A stretch of 51,147 nucleotides of DNA from an uncultured Clostridia bacterium (GTDB taxonomy: Bacteria; Bacillota; Clostridia; Oscillospirales; JAAYOS01). Location of the stretch: the NCBI GenBank assembly GCA_947631015.1, contig CANRJS010000013.1, forward strand, positions 1-51,147, written 5' to 3'. The notes beneath the pieces are model-generated. The model had not been told where the DNA came from, ran no database searches, and saw nothing but the letters and a program-made list of their open reading frames with translations. Every line of letters begins with the position of its first letter. The first letter of the stretch is position 1. Positions 6,211 through 14,034 of the stretch are shown here, piece after piece. Made by a program: the position numbers and the translations under genes.

Positions 6211-9200
6211 ATGGCAAAGACCCTGACACACTCCAAGAAGCTTGTGGCTCTGCTGCTTGCGGTCGCCCTCATGCTGTCGGTATGCGTCGTTCCGAATGCG
6301 TCCGCAGCCGCAGGGACTACCGCCACGGCGGCCGCGCCGGCATACACCGGCAGCTTCACCAATACATCCGACGACGGCAAGGACTGGATAAGCCTCACCG
6401 CCGAGAGGACATTCAAGGTCACCATCCCGGTCGACATGACCGAGGATGAGGCAAAGGCGATAGCGGACGACGTCGTCTGGACGCTCGACTATGACGAGGA
6501 CGCCGGCTATCTCGACACCAAGCTCTATCCCAACCACACCGAGGGCGGCGAGATAAGCGGCTGGCTCAACGAGAACGACGAGCCGCTCTTCAAGAACATC
6601 GCCACCACGGTCGAAACCACTGAGGACGGCAAAGTGAACATCGTCCTCACGTTCTCGAACAGCATTTACTTCTGGGCGAGCAACTGGTACACCGGCGAGA
6701 CCTACGAGGATGCGAGCGCTCCGCACGCCAACGGCGGCTACTACCTCGACATCTGCGGCTGGTACTACGTCACCGCTTCCGTAGACGGCAAGGATCTCGG
6801 CTCTGCGTACACCAAGATAAACCCGTATGACAACTTCCACACGATGAAGGAGATCTACTCGGATATCGACGCGATAGTCGATTACGCCAAGAAGAATACC
6901 AACATCTATGTTGAGAAGTTCTCGATGGGCAAGAGCGCCGGCAAGAACGGCCTCGAGTCGCTCGACATGCCGTATCTCATAATCGCGAAGAACAAGGCCG
7001 CCACCGAGAAGTGGCTCGATATCGCGGACAAGGCCGAGACCGATCCGCAGTCCCTCATCGACTCCATCAAGGACGGCTCGATAGGCGACTATCAGGTGCC
7101 CGTTCTCTACTCGAACGTCCACTCCAACGAGGTCGCCGCTTCCGACGGCGTGCTCGGATTCGCGTGGATGCTCGTCGAGAACGCCGCAGTCGATACCCCG
7201 ATAGACTACAAGGAGCTCACCGGCTTCACCGCCGAGGGCGAAGCGGAGCTTGCAAAGCAGCTCGGCCCGAAGGGTGAAGAGGGAAGCATAGCCATCCCGG
7301 ATCTCGTCGCGGACAAGGCTACATACCTCGGCTTCATCAAGAACGGCAGCATTTCCCAGAAGGTTGACCTCGAGAAGTATTACACAATCGAGGATAAGGA
7401 CGTCAGCACCGAGGAGCTGCTTGAGGACGTGTTCTTCATCATCGTCCCCGAGGAGAACGTCGAGGGCCGTACCTATGTGACCCGTCACTCCTCCGGCGGT
7501 TATGACCTCAACCGCGACAACTCCTTCCAGACCCAGGCTGAGACCCAGAACATGACGAAGCTCATCGCGACATGGAACCCCGTCAGCTTTGCCGAGTTCC
7601 ACGGACGTATCGAGCAGTTCCAGGTCGAGCCGTGCGATCCGCCTCATGAGCCGAACTTCGAGTATGACCTCCTTGCCGACCATCTTGTGACCGGCGGCGA
7701 GGCGCTCGGCATCGGCGCAGTCGCGAACAACGACGGGCACAACAGCTATGTCACCCCGCAGCGCGACTACCTCAGCTACACCGGCGAGACAAATGCCGAC
7801 GGCACCTACAAGACCGAGTGGTATGACCCGTGGGACGATATGTCCACGAGCTACACCCCGCAGTACTCGATGCTGCACGGCACCGTCGCCTACACCGTCG
7901 AGGTCCCGGCCTATGACGACTATATGGCGACCGCCCTGCCTTACGGCATGCTCAACCAGTCCGTCTATATAGCGGGCGAGAAGGACAGCTACCTCACCGA
8001 CCAGGCGACCATCTACCTGCGCGGCGTTACCAACGCCAACTCCGACAAGGAAGTCGGCCCGTGGTTCACCGACCGCTTTGACGTCGAGGGCGCTGAGGCG
8101 ACGCTCTTCCGTCCCGAGTACACCGGCGAGGGCGAGAACGGCAACTTCTTCCCCGAGGCCTACATCATCCCCGTCGACGGCACCAACCAGAAGAACCTTC
8201 AGGACGCCGCCGAGATGATAGACTACCTCATCCACAACGACGTCAAGGTCATGAAGGCTTCCGAGAGCTTCACCTACGACGGAGTTACCTATCCTGCCGG
8301 CACAGCGGTCGTCTCGATGTATCAGGCCAAGCGTTCGGTCGCAAACGGCGTCCTCTACAACGGCACCGTCATCACCGAATGGCCGGTTCTTTACAGCGAA
8401 GGCATCACCGCGTTCAACCACACCCGCGGCTTCGATATGGCGACTGTCACCAAGCCTGCTGACTACACCGAGATAGCCAAGGTCTGCGCCGTCAGCACCG
8501 ACTGGGACGTCAAGTCCTCCTTCATTGGCGACAAGGACGGCACCATCATCCTTCTCAACACCTCCGAGGACGCCGCCAAGGCAGTCAACACGCTTCTGAA
8601 GGCCGGCAAGACCGTCAAGCTCATCACCGACGGCAAGTATGACGGCAGCTTCATCGTCTCCTACGCCGACTATGAGTCCTTCTCCGAGGATCTCACGATC
8701 TCGGCTGTCAGCGTTGCTGAGGAGCCCGCTTCCAAGACGATAAACGCCGCGCCCGTTATCTACATCACCGGCAAGCCCGCAGACAACACCGAGGGCTTTG
8801 TCAAGACCTCGCTCATAAGCAGCGTCACCGGCTACAACTACGACCGTGAGGCCATGGATCTCCTCGGCTTCACCACCACCGACGATCCCGCCAAGGCCGA
8901 CGTCATAATCGGTGCGTCCCGCCCGGACGCTGCGGCTGTCGAGGCCATCAAGAGCGGCGTGCCGTACATCGGCTACGGCTCGAGCGTCGCATCCACGGTT
9001 GCGAGCCTCTTTACAGAGGGTGCAGTCGTCAGGAACAGCGTCAGCAGGAGCGCCATGGACGCGCTTGCGCACGTCACCTATCCCGAGAAGAACAGCCCCG
9101 TCACCGCTACCTACATCGCCGAGGGCGACGACATTATGTACGGCTACGGCGCAGGCTACTTCGAGAGCATCCCGGCAGGCGCCAAGACCCTGGTCAAGCT

Positions 9201-9855
9201 GGACGGCTCGCAGAAGCTGCTCGAGGGCTTCCTCCCGTCGGACGGCGCGCACTATAATGACTTCCTCAACGACTCTGTCCAGGCCTTCTCCTACGAGGGC
9301 AAGGGCGCGGACGGCTCCGACCTTGACATCGCCGTCTTTGCCAACACCCTCACGAACAAGGTCCATCAGAGGGATGAGTTCACCTTCATCGTGAACTTCG
9401 CGTTCGACGCCATGACGAGCGACCCGACCGACAAGGTCACCCGCGGCGAGGCCGTCGAGGCCATCTGGGCAGCGAACGGCTCCGAGAAGGCCGCGACTTC
9501 CGCCGCGTTCACCGACGCCGCCACCTACGGCTGGGTCACCGACGCCATCAACTGGGCGGCAGCCGAGAACATAGTCCTCGGTTACCCGAACGGCGGCTTC
9601 TCCGCGAAGACCTTCGTCACCCGCGAGGAGTTCGTGACCATGCTCTGGCGTGCAAACGGCGGCAAGGAAGCCGACAAGGCCGCACTTGACGTCTTTACGG
9701 ACGCTGCGGACATCAATGGCTACGCCAAGGACGCCATGGCCTGGGCCGTGAGCGAAGGCTACGTCAAGGGCACGACCGCGACGACCATCTCGCCTGACGC
9801 GGCTATCACGTTTGAGCAGGTGCAGACCATCATCGCGCGCATTGACGCAGAGTAA
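6211..9855 (+). CDS. Secreted M14-family zinc carboxypeptidase with C-terminal SLH repeats
   Basis: The 1214-residue protein begins with a signal peptide (MAKTLTHSKK, a hydrophobic stretch, then ASAAA). The catalytic domain shows M14 zinc ligands His304 and Glu307 (NVHSNE), His464 (AEFHG) and the probable catalytic Glu564 in YTVEVPA. A long mixed region follows, then about two and a half S-layer-homology repeats from roughly residue 1070 to the end (VTRGEAVEAIW, VTREEFVTMLW). It would be held in the cell wall by SLH domains and trim peptides or peptidoglycan stems outside the cell. The start at 6211 follows AAGGTGAG; the frame is open to 6169, but the signal peptide argues for 6211. It is monocistronic. 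Confidence 0.88.
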   Translation: MAKTLTHSKKLVALLLAVALMLSVCVVPNASAAAGTTATAAAPAYTGSFTNTSDDGKDWISLTAERTFKVTIPVDMTEDEAKAIADDVVWTLDYDEDAGYLDTKLYPNHTEGGEISGWLNENDEPLFKNIATTVETTEDGKVNIVLTFSNSIYFWASNWYTGETYEDASAPHANGGYYLDICGWYYVTASVDGKDLGSAYTKINPYDNFHTMKEIYSDIDAIVDYAKKNTNIYVEKFSMGKSAGKNGLESLDMPYLIIAKNKAATEKWLDIADKAETDPQSLIDSIKDGSIGDYQVPVLYSNVHSNEVAASDGVLGFAWMLVENAAVDTPIDYKELTGFTAEGEAELAKQLGPKGEEGSIAIPDLVADKATYLGFIKNGSISQKVDLEKYYTIEDKDVSTEELLEDVFFIIVPEENVEGRTYVTRHSSGGYDLNRDNSFQTQAETQNMTKLIATWNPVSFAEFHGRIEQFQVEPCDPPHEPNFEYDLLADHLVTGGEALGIGAVANNDGHNSYVTPQRDYLSYTGETNADGTYKTEWYDPWDDMSTSYTPQYSMLHGTVAYTVEVPAYDDYMATALPYGMLNQSVYIAGEKDSYLTDQATIYLRGVTNANSDKEVGPWFTDRFDVEGAEATLFRPEYTGEGENGNFFPEAYIIPVDGTNQKNLQDAAEMIDYLIHNDVKVMKASESFTYDGVTYPAGTAVVSMYQAKRSVANGVLYNGTVITEWPVLYSEGITAFNHTRGFDMATVTKPADYTEIAKVCAVSTDWDVKSSFIGDKDGTIILLNTSEDAAKAVNTLLKAGKTVKLITDGKYDGSFIVSYADYESFSEDLTISAVSVAEEPASKTINAAPVIYITGKPADNTEGFVKTSLISSVTGYNYDREAMDLLGFTTTDDPAKADVIIGASRPDAAAVEAIKSGVPYIGYGSSVASTVASLFTEGAVVRNSVSRSAMDALAHVTYPEKNSPVTATYIAEGDDIMYGYGAGYFESIPAGAKTLVKLDGSQKLLEGFLPSDGAHYNDFLNDSVQAFSYEGKGADGSDLDIAVFANTLTNKVHQRDEFTFIVNFAFDAMTSDPTDKVTRGEAVEAIWAANGSEKAATSAAFTDAATYGWVTDAINWAAAENIVLGYPNGGFSAKTFVTREEFVTMLWRANGGKEADKAALDVFTDAADINGYAKDAMAWAVSEGYVKGTTATTISPDAAITFEQVQTIIARIDAE

Positions 9856-9875
9856 GCAATAAGTGTGCTATCCAT

Positions 9876-9910
9876 CGCCCCCGGCGCGTTTGCGCCGGGG
9901 GCGAGCTTTA
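9876..9910 (+). terminator. Terminator-like hairpin after the carboxypeptidase
   Basis: A 12-bp GC-rich perfect stem (9876-9887 with 9892-9903, loop GTTT) lies 20 bases past the stop codon. The T-tract is weak (AGCTTTAT). Confidence 0.65.
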
Positions 9911-10003
9911 TCCTGATATTTCCAATATCTGAAAGAGAATTGTCAAAAAATACATAAACTTGGCGAAGTATTCAATTTCTGTGAAATTTTCTTGCAATAA
10001 TGC

Positions 10004-10032
10004 TTGACAAAAGCGATCGGCGCGGATATAAT
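10004..10032 (+). promoter_or_regulatory. Consensus sigmaA promoter upstream of the cold-shock gene
   Basis: TTGACA (10004-10009), 17 bases, TATAAT (10027-10032). The predicted leader is about 125 bases and contains a full terminator hairpin at 10059-10121. Confidence 0.85.
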
Positions 10033-10058
10033 GATTGTGTACCGAGGCACGGCTGTAA

Positions 10059-10121
10059 CTCACATTCCCTTGTAAGTCATTGCTGGTCCGCAACGCCTTA
10101 CAAGGGAATGCGAGTTTTTTT
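10059..10121 (+). terminator. Intrinsic terminator inside the csp leader (candidate attenuator)
   Basis: An 18-base arm (10059-10076) pairs with 10097-10114 with a single A/C mismatch, and seven Ts follow at once (10115-10121). The loop contains TTGC/GCAA. It stands between the consensus promoter and the cold-shock gene start, so either transcription is attenuated here, or a short RNA of about 80 nt is made and csp uses a weaker promoter (TACAAT at 10137-10142 has no good -35). Confidence 0.75.
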
Positions 10122-10163
10122 AGTTAGTTCCATCCGTACAATATTTTTCTTGGAGGCAACATC

Positions 10164-10373
10164 ATGACCGGAACAGTTAAGTGGTTCAACGAGAGCAAGG
10201 GCTACGGCTTCATCTCCAACGACGAGGGCGGCGACGACGTGTTCGTCCACTTCTCCGCTATTCTTGTCGACGGCTTCAAGACCCTCGCAGAGGGCCAGAA
10301 GGTCGAGTACGAGACCGAGCAGGATCCGAAGAACAGCGCAAAGCTTCGCGCCATCAACGTGCGTCCTCTCTGA
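10164..10373 (+). CDS. Cold-shock protein (CspA family)
   Basis: A 69-residue single cold-shock domain with the RNA-binding motifs RNP1 (KGYGFIS) and RNP2 (VFVHFSAI) and the usual opening [12 protein letters not shown]. The family binds single-stranded RNA and DNA and melts RNA structure, helping translation and sometimes acting as a transcription antiterminator. The start follows TTGGAGGC. The leader contains an intrinsic terminator (10059-10121), so autoregulation by antitermination is a reasonable hypothesis. A strong terminator closes the gene at 10387-10418. Confidence 0.95.
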   Translation: MTGTVKWFNESKGYGFISNDEGGDDVFVHFSAILVDGFKTLAEGQKVEYETEQDPKNSAKLRAINVRPL

Positions 10374-10386
10374 GAGTACGAATCAA

Positions 10387-10418
10387 AAGGGGAGCGGTCA
10401 GACGACCGCTCCTTTTTT
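10387..10418 (+). terminator. Rho-independent terminator of csp
   Basis: GGAGCGGTC (10391-10399) pairs with GACCGCTCC (10404-10412), followed by six Ts. Confidence 0.9.
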
Positions 10419-10586
10419 CTTATAGCTGACGAAACCCACCATGGGCTCGCTTCCCGGCAGCTACGAAAAATTTTTTGAAAATTTTGAAAAAGCTGTCCCG
10501 AAATCATCCTGTCCGGACATATACAGGCAGACGGAAAAACCGGAGCGGGATTATCCGTCTCCCAAAAACCGAAAGGGGTGTTTTCG

Positions 10587-11501
10587 ATGATAAAGAAAAA
10601 GCTGTTCGCATTCACTGCCGCCGTCCTGCTCCTTGCGCTGATATCAGGGTGCACGACCTCCGGCGGGGAGAATCCGGACTTCGGGTACGCGGAGAATATC
10701 CATGCAGGACCCGTGCCGCTCGAGACGGAGGGGGAGAGCAGTTACTTTGCCGAGACGTCGCTTCTCAACATCGACGGGGAGTTTGAGGCGCTTTCGCTGA
10801 AGCTTTGGCCAAACGAGCCGTACTTCCTGCAGCTCGGCACCAGGGGGCAGATGTTCCTCGGCGACACTCTCGGGTATGTCGAACGGCTCACCGAGGACGG
10901 CGAATGGGAGTATATATGCGACAGCATCCGCGTCGGGAGCGAGACATACGAAGGCGGAAACAACAAAATAATGTCGCTCAGCTGGGACGGAAGCAGCAAA
11001 TACGGAAAGAGGGGCAACAGCGTACTCTGCTGCGTACCGGTACTTGACCAGCCGGGAGAGTACCGCATAACGCTGAACTTCCGCGAGGTGAAGGAGAGGA
11101 TCACCGAGCTCGGGAGGTGGTGGTACTCGGAGGACGAGGTGCACAGCATATCCTTCCGCTTCACCGTGCCGGAGAAGAGCGATAAGCTGTTCGACCTGCT
11201 GTTCTGCCGCATCACGGAGGGCTCGTACGGACGCCAAAGGCTGTGGATGACGATACGGATGAACGGTGAAGCTTCCGCGCCGTATCTTCAGAGCGGCGAC
11301 GACATAATGCGTGTTGAGAAGGACGGACTCGCGCGTTACATTGTCTATGACGACGGGTCGTGGGGAGACGGTACGGCGGTGCTTCACTTCTCGGCAAACG
11401 AGGACGGCTCGGGAGAGCAGTACGTCCTCACGCTGCACCTCCCCGAGGCGGACGCCGCTTCGTCCGAGCCGGGCGCTTTGCCGGAGCCTGACGGCCGTTG
11501 A
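10587..11501 (+). CDS. Lipoprotein of unknown function, possible Ig-like domain
   Basis: The 304-residue protein starts with a lipoprotein signal peptide (MIKKKLFAFTAAVLLLALISGC, lipidation at Cys22), so it should be anchored outside the membrane. Residues about 55-165 contain short hydrophobic strands and the pieces ERLTEDGEWEYI and GEYRITLNF. These recall bacterial Ig-like domains of the Big_14 type (impression, not verified), and a weaker similar pattern follows in the C-terminal half. The start at 10587 is chosen because AAAGGGG precedes it; GTG at 10578 would be too close. No clear promoter was seen in the 170 bases after the csp terminator. Partners are unknown. Confidence 0.75.
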   Translation: MIKKKLFAFTAAVLLLALISGCTTSGGENPDFGYAENIHAGPVPLETEGESSYFAETSLLNIDGEFEALSLKLWPNEPYFLQLGTRGQMFLGDTLGYVERLTEDGEWEYICDSIRVGSETYEGGNNKIMSLSWDGSSKYGKRGNSVLCCVPVLDQPGEYRITLNFREVKERITELGRWWYSEDEVHSISFRFTVPEKSDKLFDLLFCRITEGSYGRQRLWMTIRMNGEASAPYLQSGDDIMRVEKDGLARYIVYDDGSWGDGTAVLHFSANEDGSGEQYVLTLHLPEADAASSEPGALPEPDGR

Positions 11502-11562
11502 GAAACAGGAAGTTGAACCCACGTCCGTCCTGTGCGAAGGTCCTCTGTTTTGCGCCGCGCGC

Positions 11563-11591
11563 TTGACTTATGTTCCCCGTACTGGTATAAT
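11563..11591 (+). promoter_or_regulatory. sigmaA promoter of tyrS with a palindromic -10
   Basis: TTGACT (11563-11568), 17 bases, TATAAT (11586-11591). The -10 lies inside the perfect 14-base palindrome GGTATAATTATACC. The leader is only about 37 bases, too short for a T-box. Confidence 0.75.
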
Positions 11592-11634
11592 TATACCGTC
11601 TCTGCATTGAACTGACGTATAAGGGGAGAAGAAT

Positions 11635-12867
11635 ATGACCATTTACGAGGAACTGAAGGCTCGCGGCCTCATAGCGCAGGTCACGAACGAAAAAGAGATA
11701 AGCGAGATGATAAACGCCGGAAAGGCGACGTTCTATATCGGCTTTGACTGCACGGCGGACAGCCTCACCGCCGGTCACTTCATGGCGCTCACGCTGATGA
11801 AGCGCCTCCAGCAGGCGGGCAACCGCCCGATAGCGCTCATCGGCGGCGGTACGACGATGATAGGCGACCCCTCCGGCAGGAGCGACATGCGCAAGATGCT
11901 CACCAAGGAGGACATCGACCACAACGCCGAATGCTTCAAGCGTCAGATGGAGAAGTTCATCGAGTTCGGAGAGGGCAAGGCGCAGATGCTCAATAATGCC
12001 GACTGGCTGCTCGGCCTCAACTACGTCGAGCTGCTCCGCGAGGTCGGCGCGTGCTTCTCCGTAAACAACATGCTCCGCGCCGAATGCTACAAGCAGCGCA
12101 TGGAGAAGGGACTTTCCTTCCTCGAGTTCAACTACATGATAATGCAGTCCTATGACTTCTACTATCTCTATCAGCACTACGGCTGCAACATGCAGTTCGG
12201 CGGCGACGATCAGTGGTCGAACATGCTCGGAGGCACCGAGCTGATACGCCGGAAGCTGGGCCGCGATGCCCACGCCATGACGATAACCCTCCTTACCGAC
12301 TCGCAGGGCAACAAGATGGGCAAGACCGCCGGCAACGCCGTCTGGCTCGACCCGAACAAGACCTCGCCCTACGACTTCTATCAGTACTGGAGAAACGTCG
12401 GCGACGCGGACGTGCTGAGGTGCATCCGTATGCTCACCTTCCTGCCCCTCGAGCAGATAGACGAGATGGAGCACTGGGAGGGCGCGGAGCTCAACCGCGC
12501 AAAGGAGATCCTCGCCTACGAGCTCACGAGCCTCGTCCACGGCGAGGAGGAGGCGAACCGCGCCCGTGAGGCGGCGCGCGGCATTTTTGCCGGCGCCGGC
12601 TCGACCGAGAACATGCCCTCGACTGAGCTCTCGGAGGAGGATTTCACCGACGGCGCTATAGACATTCTCACGATACTCACAAAGACCGGCCTCACACCGT
12701 CGCGCGGGGAGGCGCGCCGCCTCGTGCAGCAGGGCGGCGTCAGCGCGAACGGAGAGAAGGTCGCGGACATCTCGGCAAAGTGGAGCATGGACGACTGCTC
12801 CTCCGAGGACGGAATAGTGATAAAGAAGGGCAAGAAGATATTCCACCGCGTGAAGCTCGCAAAATAG
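11635..12867 (+). CDS. tyrS: Tyrosyl-tRNA synthetase
   Basis: The 410-residue class Ic enzyme charges tRNA-Tyr with tyrosine. The HIGH-type signature appears as DSLTAGHF (TAGH at 45-48) and the KMSKS-type loop as KMGKT (227-231). YMIMQSYDFYYLYQ, DQWSNMLGGTELIR and a C-terminal S4 RNA-binding domain (from about 345; RGEARRLVQQGGVSANG) complete the usual order, and length is normal. The start follows AGGGGAGAAG. It has its own promoter and terminator. Unlike many clostridial synthetase genes, there is no room for a T-box leader. Confidence 0.97.
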   Translation: MTIYEELKARGLIAQVTNEKEISEMINAGKATFYIGFDCTADSLTAGHFMALTLMKRLQQAGNRPIALIGGGTTMIGDPSGRSDMRKMLTKEDIDHNAECFKRQMEKFIEFGEGKAQMLNNADWLLGLNYVELLREVGACFSVNNMLRAECYKQRMEKGLSFLEFNYMIMQSYDFYYLYQHYGCNMQFGGDDQWSNMLGGTELIRRKLGRDAHAMTITLLTDSQGNKMGKTAGNAVWLDPNKTSPYDFYQYWRNVGDADVLRCIRMLTFLPLEQIDEMEHWEGAELNRAKEILAYELTSLVHGEEEANRAREAARGIFAGAGSTENMPSTELSEEDFTDGAIDILTILTKTGLTPSRGEARRLVQQGGVSANGEKVADISAKWSMDDCSSEDGIVIKKGKKIFHRVKLAK

Positions 12868-12884
12868 CCGCGGCAGAAGTAAAC

Positions 12885-12922
12885 AAAATGAGGGCGGTAC
12901 GTCGGTACCGCCCTCATTTTTT
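12885..12922 (+). terminator. Rho-independent terminator of tyrS
   Basis: ATGAGGGCGGTAC (12888-12900) pairs with GTACCGCCCTCAT with loop GTCG; four As flank the stem and six Ts follow. Confidence 0.92.
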
Positions 12923-12923
12923 G

Positions 12924-12952
12924 TTGCGTTTTTTCAAACACCGTGTTATAAT
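12924..12952 (+). promoter_or_regulatory. sigmaA promoter of the GH5-phosphorylase gene run
   Basis: TTGCGT (12924-12929), 17 bases, TATAAT (12947-12952), directly after the tyrS terminator and about 40 bases before the GH5 start. Confidence 0.65.
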
Positions 12953-12990
12953 CATTATGAATTTTTGTGTATATCGGGGGGAAATGAAAC

Positions 12991-13989
12991 ATGAACACAA
13001 AGGCTCAGACAAGGTTGATAGCGATTTTTGTTGTAGTTGTGCTCGCATTCTCGGTGCTGGGGTCGATGTTCCTCGGCGCGCACGACAAGCCGCTCGAGCG
13101 CGTGAGCGAGCGCGGACGTCTTCAGGTCATAGGGACGCAGCTCTGCGGTGAGGACGGCAAGCCGATAGTCCTGCGCGGCATGAGCACGAGCGGCTTCATG
13201 TGGCACTCTTCGCTCTTTGAGCCGCTCGCGGTGCAGGAGCTCGCCGAGAGGACGGGGGCAAACCTCCTCCGCGTCGCCATGTACACAGGCGAGGGAGGCT
13301 ACCTCCGCAACCCGTGGCAGGCGGACAAGATGTACGCCGCGATGGACGCCGCGATAGAAAACGACCTCTACGTCATCATCGACTGGCACATCCTCAGCGA
13401 GCGCGACCCGATGCCGCTCCTCGACCGCGCGAAGGAGTTCTTTACCGTGACGGCGGAGCGCTACGCCGATTCGCCGAACGTCCTCTACGAGATATGCAAC
13501 GAGCCTAACGGCGACAATGTCACGTGGGCGGGCAACGTCAAGCCCTACGCCGAGCAGATAATCCCGGTCATCCGCGAGTATGACCCGGACGCCGTGATAC
13601 TCGTCGGCAGTCCGCGCTGGAGCACCTGCGTTCGGGACGCGGCGGACGATCCGCTCGAGTTTGAGAACATCATGTATACATACCACTTCTACGCCGGCAC
13701 CAACGGAGACGCCGACCGCGACAACATCGACTACGCGCTTGCGCATGGCGCGCCGGTATTTGTGAGCGAGTGGGGCACGACCGACTCCACCGGCGCGGGC
13801 GAGCTGTATCTTGACAGCGCGCAGGTCTGGGTCGACTTCATGGACGAGCGAAACCTGAGCTGGGCAAACTGGTCCTACTCCGCCTCCGGCGGCAGCGGCG
13901 CCCTCCTCAGCGTTTACAGCGACGGAAAGTGGAAAGAGACGAGTCTGAGCGAGAGCGGAAAGTTTGTGTTCGCGCAGTTCCACAGATAA
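12991..13989 (+). CDS. Membrane-anchored GH5 endoglucanase (cellulase)
   Basis: The 332-residue protein has an N-terminal uncleaved-looking transmembrane segment (about 9-29) followed by a single GH5 TIM barrel. Expected landmarks are present: LRGMSTSGF at the barrel entry, VIIDWHIL on strand 3, the general acid/base Glu171 in YEICNEPNG and the nucleophile Glu260 in VSEWGTTD. There is no carbohydrate-binding module. It should hydrolyse beta-1,4-linked (possibly mixed-linkage) glucan at the outer membrane face. It heads a run with two phosphorylases and a lipoprotein (45, 51 and 28 bases apart), which fits oligosaccharide supply to phosphorolysis; subfamily GH5_2 is likely. Confidence 0.92.
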   Translation: MNTKAQTRLIAIFVVVVLAFSVLGSMFLGAHDKPLERVSERGRLQVIGTQLCGEDGKPIVLRGMSTSGFMWHSSLFEPLAVQELAERTGANLLRVAMYTGEGGYLRNPWQADKMYAAMDAAIENDLYVIIDWHILSERDPMPLLDRAKEFFTVTAERYADSPNVLYEICNEPNGDNVTWAGNVKPYAEQIIPVIREYDPDAVILVGSPRWSTCVRDAADDPLEFENIMYTYHFYAGTNGDADRDNIDYALAHGAPVFVSEWGTTDSTGAGELYLDSAQVWVDFMDERNLSWANWSYSASGGSGALLSVYSDGKWKETSLSESGKFVFAQFHR

Positions 13990-14034
13990 CGCGGCTCCGA
14001 CCGTAAGAAATACGCATATAGGGGAGAGAAAGCC

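Noticed and set aside
6136..9366. 1076-codon minus-strand frame opposite the carboxypeptidase
   Set aside because: Repetitive Val/Asp/Gly/Arg composition and full overlap with a recognisable secreted peptidase show it is a codon-bias artefact.
11592..11634. T-box leader for tyrS
   Set aside because: The distance from promoter to start is only about 45 bases and no specifier or T-box sequence is present.
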